A stretch of DNA of 16,051 nt from DATAWZ01 sp036266975 (lineage in GTDB: Bacteria; Actinomycetota; Thermoleophilia; Solirubrobacterales; Solirubrobacteraceae), in NCBI GenBank assembly GCA_036266975.1, contig DATAWZ010000053.1, positions 1-16,051 of the forward strand. Reading direction: 5' to 3'. A program made the position numbers and the translations under genes. The notes below the pieces were generated by a model, which saw only the letters and a list, made by a program, of their open reading frames with translations, was not told the DNA's origin and did no database searches. Shown one piece after another: positions 12,545 to 16,051 of the stretch (its first letter is position 1; every line of letters begins with the position of its first letter).

Positions 12545-13417
12545 TTAGAAGGCCAACGAGAGCTCGAGCTCGTCGGCCCCGCGCACGATCGACAGCGCCA
12601 GCGGCGCGTCGGCCGGCGCGGAGTCGACCGCGGCGAACAGGTCGTCGACCTGGCGTAGCTCCTGCTCACCGAGACGCACGAGCAGGTCCCCGCGCTGCAC
12701 GCCGGCGCGGGCGGCCGGCGAACCGTCCTGCACGACCCGCACGAGCAGCCCGTCGCGCTCGGGCAGTCCGACCGCGCGCCGCAGCCGCCGGGCGGCCCCC
12801 GCGGGCAGGATCGCCACGCCGAGCCGGCGCGGCTGGGTGGCCGTCCCCTGCTCGAGGTCGTCGAGACGGTCACGCAGCGGCGCCGCGGGGAGGGCCAGGA
12901 TGAAGCCGCCGTCCAGGCGCGCGGCGTTGATCCCGAGCAGGCGCCCGTCCTCGTCGAGCAGCGGGGCGCCGCCCGAGCCGCGCGGCATCGGCGCGGTGTG
13001 CTCGATCGCGCCGCCGACGGCGCGCCCGCGCGGTCCCCGCAGCCGGCGCGGGCCGGACGCGACGCGCCCGGCGGTCACCCGCAGCCCGCGTCCGCCCGGG
13101 TCGGCGAGCGCGAAGACGTCGCTGCCGAGCTCCGGCGGCGAGGTCGCGAACTCGACCGGGGTCACCTCGGCGGAGTCGAGCGTGAGCAGGGCCACGCCGG
13201 TCTCCCCGTCGCTTCCCGCGAGCCGGGCGGGCGCCTCGCGGCCGTCGCCGAAGTGCACGACGACCTCATCGCCGCGCAGCTGGCGCGCGAGCGTGAGCGC
13301 GCGGCCCTCGGCGACGATCACGCCGCTGCCGCCGCGCGCCCCGCGACCGAGGCCGACAACCGCCGGGCCCGCGCTGGCGGCCAGCGAGCGGACCGTGTTT
13401 CCAAGCTTCTCTGACAT
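12545..13417 (-). CDS. HtrA-like pseudoprotease with PDZ domain
   Basis: This 290-residue protein has the same layout as its downstream neighbour: a trypsin-like domain (about 20-190) and one PDZ domain (about 195-288, with VVQDGSPAARAGVQRGDLLVRLGEQEL). The catalytic Ser is kept (Ser148 in PRGSGGAPLLDEDGRLLGINAA), but the His position reads Arg (LTLARQL, Arg45) and the Asp position reads Gly (GETGVALL, Gly74), so it cannot be a normal serine protease. It may bind substrates through PDZ, regulate the active HtrA or form mixed oligomers with it. No signal peptide is visible. The start ATG 13417 has an excellent AAGGAG six bases ahead. It is the first gene of a two-gene operon divergent from the HxlR regulator. 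The fold call is secure; the inactivity is inferred from alignment by eye. Confidence 0.85.
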   Translation of the reverse strand: MSEKLGNTVRSLAASAGPAVVGLGRGARGGSGVIVAEGRALTLARQLRGDEVVVHFGDGREAPARLAGSDGETGVALLTLDSAEVTPVEFATSPPELGSDVFALADPGGRGLRVTAGRVASGPRRLRGPRGRAVGGAIEHTAPMPRGSGGAPLLDEDGRLLGINAARLDGGFILALPAAPLRDRLDDLEQGTATQPRRLGVAILPAGAARRLRRAVGLPERDGLLVRVVQDGSPAARAGVQRGDLLVRLGEQELRQVDDLFAAVDSAPADAPLALSIVRGADELELSLAF

Positions 13418-13423
13418 GGCTTG

Positions 13424-13429
13424 CTCCTT
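13424..13429 (-). promoter_or_regulatory. Ribosome binding site of the pseudo-HtrA gene
   Basis: AAGGAG on the minus strand, six bases before ATG 13417. It fixes that start over the upstream in-frame ATG at 13444. Confidence 0.7.
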
Positions 13430-13438
13430 CAATCTGAC

Positions 13439-13453
13439 TTGCAACTTGCAAGT
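13439..13453. promoter_or_regulatory. Tandem TTGCAA palindromes, candidate HxlR operator
   Basis: TTGCAA-C-TTGCAA (13439-13451) consists of two 6-bp palindromes one base apart. ACTTGCAAGT (13444-13453) is a perfect 10-bp palindrome. The site is AT-rich compared with its surroundings and lies in the 61-base spacer between the divergent hxlR-type and HtrA-pair genes, next to the likely hxlR -10. It is a good candidate for autoregulation and control of the HtrA pair. Confidence 0.5.
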
Positions 13454-13465
13454 GAGAGCCTAGCG

Positions 13466-13471
13466 TAGAAT
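13466..13471 (+). promoter_or_regulatory. -10 element of a probable leaderless hxlR-type transcript
   Basis: TAGAAT matches TATAAT at five of six positions. Seven bases separate it from the ATG at 13479, which would put the transcription start on the A of the start codon. No Shine-Dalgarno site is present, which agrees with a leaderless message. No clear -35 hexamer is seen at 17 bases. Confidence 0.5.
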
Positions 13472-13478
13472 CAGACGC

Positions 13479-13898
13479 ATGACCCTCTCCCCCCTCGCCG
13501 AAGCGCTCGCCGCCGTCGGCGACCGCTGGTCCCTGCTCGTCGTCGCCGCGCTGCTCGACGGCCCGCTGCGCAACGCCGACCTGCAGGAGCAGCTGCCCGG
13601 CATCGCCCCCAACATCCTCAGCCAGCGGCTGCGCGCGCTCGAGCACCAGGGGCTGCTGGTCGCCACCCCCTACTCCGAGCACTCCAAGCGCTTCCTCTAC
13701 GAGCTGACCGAGCCCGGCCGCGCCCTCGCGGGCGCGCTGCGCATGCTCGGCGACTGGGGCGCGCGCCACGCCGGCGCGCCGAGCGAGCCGCCGACCCACG
13801 CGGCGTGCCAGACGCCGCTCGAGGTCCGCTGGTGGTGCCCGGCCTGCCAGACCCCGGTGGACCCCGAGGACGAGGACGCCGGGCTGCTGTACGCCTGA
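13479..13898 (+). CDS. HxlR-family winged-helix transcriptional regulator
   Basis: This 139-residue DNA-binding protein has the HxlR winged helix at about residues 5-95: LAEALAAVGDRWSLLVVAALLDGPLRNADLQEQLPGIAPNILSQRLRALEHQGLLV, then the wing YSEHSKRFLYELTEPGRAL. The tail adds His107, Cys110, Cys120 and Cys123 (HAAC ... WWCPAC), which could bind zinc or sense redox state; similar tails occur in other actinobacterial members. It reads away from the pseudo-HtrA/HtrA pair with a 61-base shared spacer that holds the TTGCAA repeats, and is followed 52 bases later by the ABC exporter genes. It may therefore control one or both groups. Family assignment is firm; the effector is unknown. Confidence 0.92.
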   Translation: MTLSPLAEALAAVGDRWSLLVVAALLDGPLRNADLQEQLPGIAPNILSQRLRALEHQGLLVATPYSEHSKRFLYELTEPGRALAGALRMLGDWGARHAGAPSEPPTHAACQTPLEVRWWCPACQTPVDPEDEDAGLLYA

Positions 13899-13950
13899 GC
13901 CGGGCGCGGCGCGAAAATGAGGTCGTGACCGGTGCCGCCAGGGCGGTCGC

Positions 13951-15332
13951 GTGACCGCCGCCCCGATCCGCGCCCCCGCGCGCGTGCAGGCCTGGCTGCG
14001 CGACCGCCCGCGCGCGGCGCGCGAGTCCACGCGGACGCGGGCGCGCGCGCCCTGTGGTCGCTGGGCCCGCTGCGGGCGGGCGGCGCGCTGCTGCTCGTGC
14101 TCGCCGAGGGTGCGCTGCCGACCGGCGCGATCGTCGCGATGGGCTACGCCGTCGGCCGCATCCCGGCGGCCGCGCGGACCGGCCTGCACGGCAGCGCCGC
14201 CACCCACCTGATCCTCGCGCTCGTCCTCGCCGTCGGCGTCTACGCCCTCTCGCTGCTCACCGGCCCCTTCCAGGAGATGCTGTCCACCAGCGTCAAGGCG
14301 CGGCTGACCGAGGAGATGCAGCAGCGGCTGATGCGCGCGGTCAGCGCGCCGGTGGGGATCGCCCACCTCGAGGACGCCGCGACGCTCGATCGGCTCGAGC
14401 TCGCCCGCGGGACGCTCGCGAGCTGGGTGCCCGCCGACGCGCCGATCACGCTCGCGGGCGTGCTCGGCACCCGGCTGAGCGGCGTGCTCGCGTGCGCGGT
14501 GGTGGGCGTCTTTCGCTGGTACCTGGGGCTCGGCCTGCTGGTGATGTGGCTCGCCGTCCGCGGCCCGCTGCGGCGGATCATCGTCGGCCAGGTCGTCGCC
14601 TACCGCATGAAGGCCGAGTCGATGCGCCGCGCCTTCGCCTTCCACCAGACCGCCTGGCGCCCGGAGAACGCCAAGGAGATGCGCGTGTTCGGGCTGGGCC
14701 GCTGGATGGTCGGCCACTACCGCCGCCACGCGAACGAGACGATCGAGACCTCCTGGCGGGCGCTGCGCAAGGTCAACCCGACGATGGCCGCGCTCGGCGC
14801 GGTCGTCTTCGCCGTGTACGCGGTCTGCCTGATCGTCATCGCCCACGCCGCGCTGCACCGGCACGTGAGCCTGCAGACGCTCGGCGTGACGCTGCCGATG
14901 CTGCCGGCCACGATGAGCGCCGGGACGATCACCTTCCAGGAGATCGGCCTGGAGTGGATGCTCGCCGGGCTGCCCGACATCGACCACCTCGAGGAGGACC
15001 TCGGCGAGCGTCGCGAGGCCTTGCCCGGCACGCGTTCTCCGGACGGGATGCCGCGGGAGGGGGTGGGGTTCAAGGCGGTGCGCTTCGCCTACCCGGGCGC
15101 TCCGACGCACGTGCTGCGCGGTCTTGACCTCGACATCCCCGCGGGGCGTTCGACGGCGATCGTCGGGCTCAACGGCGCGGGCAAGACGACGCTGGTCAAG
15201 CTGCTCACCCGGCTGCACGACCCCACCGAGGCGAGGTGCTCGCCGACGGCGTCCCGTTGCGCGAGCTGGACGCCGCGGCGTGGCAGCGCCAGGTCGCGGT
15301 CGTCTTCCAGGATTTCAACCGCTATCCGGTGA
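13951..15332 (+). pseudogene. ABC exporter half, N-terminal piece (membrane domain and Walker A), frame broken
   Basis: This is the first part of a TMD-NBD exporter. The natural N-terminus begins at GTG 13951 (VTAAPIRAPARVQAWLRDRP ...), where codon third positions are all G/C. Between about 14040 and 14052 the coding signal jumps to the frame that reads ALWSLGPLRAGGALLLVLAE. Restoring one lost G in the GC run would join the two. The membrane domain has several helices (for example around GALLLVLAEGALP, LILALVLAVGVYALSLL, LACAVVGVFRWYLGLGLLVMWLA, ALGAVVFAVYAVCLIVIAHAAL). The nucleotide domain starts with FAYPGAPTHVLRGLDL and Walker A GLNGAGKTT. The frame is lost again at about 15230 and runs on to a stop at 15332 as nonsense. 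A continuous frame from GTG 13932 avoids the first break but gives an unnatural N-terminus with poor third-position GC. The complete gene would encode about 623 residues. Confidence 0.75.
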
Positions 15333-15820
15333 GCGCGCGCGAGAACGTCGCCTTCGGCGCGCCCGCGTTCGCCGACGACATGCAGGGAATCGAGCGCGCC
15401 GCGGCGCGCGCCGGGGCGAGCACGCTGGTGGCCGGGCTGCCCCGCCGCTGGGACACCGTGCTCTCGCGCGAGTACAGGGACGGCCACGACCTCTCCGGCG
15501 GGCAGTGGCAGCGGATCGCCCTCGCCCGGGCGCTGTTCGCCGTCGAGCACGGCGCGCGCATCCTCGTGCTCGACGAGCCGACCGCCTGGCTCGACGTCCG
15601 CGGGGAGGCCGAGTTCTTCGATCGCTTCCTGGAGATCACCGAGGGGACGACGACGATCCTCATCTCCCACCGCTTCTCCACGGTGCGCCGCGCCGACCAC
15701 ATCTGCGTGCTCGCCGACGGGGTGCTCGCCGAGGAGGGCGGCCACGAGGAGCTGATGGCGCGCGGCGGGGGCTACCGGGAGATGTTCACCCTGCAGGCCG
15801 AGCAGTACACCCGGCCATGA
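15236..15820 (+). pseudogene. ABC exporter half, C-terminal piece (rest of the ATPase domain)
   Basis: This open frame continues the gene above after the second break. The text should read HDPTEGEVLADGVPLRELD, but one G is missing near 15230, so the ATPase domain switches frame. The remaining motifs are intact: Q-loop VVFQDFNRYPVSARENVAFG, signature LSGGQWQRIALARALF, Walker B ARILVLDEPTAWLD and H-loop ILISHRFSTVRRADHICVL. The fragment alone lacks Walker A and cannot be a working ATPase. Its GTG at 15236 is probably not a real start. The stop overlaps the next ABC gene in an ATGA, as expected for an intact operon, so the breaks are either very recent or errors in the sequence. Confidence 0.8.
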
Positions 15821-16051
15821 GCGCGCGCCGCCCGCTGCGGGTCCTGTTCGTGGACGGCTTTCGCGCCGCGCCGCGCACGATGAGCGCGACCGCGGTGATG
15901 ATGGTGCTCACCTCGGTCTCGGCCGTCACCTACTCGCTCGGCTACCGCTACATGGTCGACGCGCTCGCCCACCACGACACGACCCAGGAGGCGGTCGGGG
16001 TGGGGCTGGTGGCGATCCTGTTCACGCTCTCCTGGGCGCTGCTGCCGCTCG
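15817..16051 (+). CDS. Second ABC exporter half, 5' part only
   Basis: Seventy-eight codons are visible before the right edge. The ATG at 15817 overlaps the stop of the preceding ABC gene by four bases. The visible part reads MSARRPLRVLFVDGFRAAPRTMSATAVMMV and then hydrophobic stretches around TAVMMVLTSVSAVTYSLGY and VGLVAILFTLSWALLPL, which fits the first two membrane helices of an ABC exporter membrane domain. With the gene before it, this should form a heterodimeric exporter of the type that moves lipids, peptides or drugs. The ATPase domain lies outside the window, so the assignment rests on context and the membrane pattern. Confidence 0.7.
   Translation, partial: MSARRPLRVLFVDGFRAAPRTMSATAVMMVLTSVSAVTYSLGYRYMVDALAHHDTTQEAVGVGLVAILFTLSWALLPL

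Noticed and set aside
13932..13950. GTG 13932 as a start that would avoid the first ABC frameshift
   Set aside because: The resulting first 40 residues have poor third-position GC and unnatural composition, while the frame from 13951 has G/C at every third position up to the break.
13266..15218. Long minus-strand open frame through the HxlR and ABC genes
   Set aside because: It spans two recognisable plus-strand genes and has biased, low-complexity composition without motifs.
1..16051. tRNA, rRNA or riboswitch genes
   Set aside because: I saw no tRNA-like cloverleaf, rRNA core sequence or known riboswitch pattern in the gaps, which are all shorter than about 260 bases.

Overview
The window is a very GC-rich bacterial segment. 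Nearly every third codon position is G or C, GTG starts are common and many stop/start codons overlap. The gene content suggests a high-GC actinobacterium: a sigma-70 family regulator, a lytic transglycosylase with a C-terminal M15-like domain, a CYP135/138-like P450 beside a TetR regulator, and the ATP-grasp / alpha-E / transglutaminase-like trio also known from mycobacteria. My best guess is the Thermoleophilia/Solirubrobacterales. That placement is inference from gene style; there is no rRNA or tRNA here to test it.

Layout. (1) 1-1307: the 3' end of a cupin gene (+), a convergent 31-residue membrane microprotein (-), and an alternative sigma factor (-). (2) 1373-3727: a secreted lytic transglycosylase (-) with an intact GH103/MltB-type domain followed by two domains that look catalytically dead. 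(3) 3808-5852: a P450 followed by an overlapping TetR regulator (-). These diverge from a patatin-type lipid acyl hydrolase (5956-7269, +) and a small UspA-like protein (7350-7754, +). The divergent spacer holds a perfect 14-bp palindrome. (4) 7755-7912: a convergent junction with a nested inverted repeat, a perfect 18-bp tandem duplication and a second long hairpin. (5) 7913-11306: a tightly overlapped operon (-) of circularly permuted ATP-grasp, alpha-E and transglutaminase-like proteins; the ATP-grasp protein ends in eight consecutive glutamines. (6) 11396-11560: a MITE-like, almost fully palindromic 165-bp element between the protease pair and the ATP-grasp operon. (7) 11557-13417: two HtrA-like proteins in tandem (-), the first a pseudoprotease and the second with an intact triad. 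A divergent HxlR regulator (13479-13898, +) lies next to them and probably has a leaderless transcript. (8) 13951-16051: an ABC exporter half whose frame is broken by two single-base losses, overlapping the start of a second ABC half that runs off the window.

How the parts may work together. The P450, TetR and patatin genes look like a lipid or hydrophobic-compound module controlled from one divergent spacer. The ATP-grasp/alpha-E/transglutaminase trio is a conserved but poorly characterised set, predicted from family knowledge to make and cleave a peptide or isopeptide bond. The pseudo-HtrA/HtrA pair suggests a protease with a dedicated inactive partner. The strongest unexplained signals are the MITE-like element, the pseudo-HtrA pairing, the two dead domains on the lytic transglycosylase, and the polyglutamine tail beside a transglutaminase-like gene.
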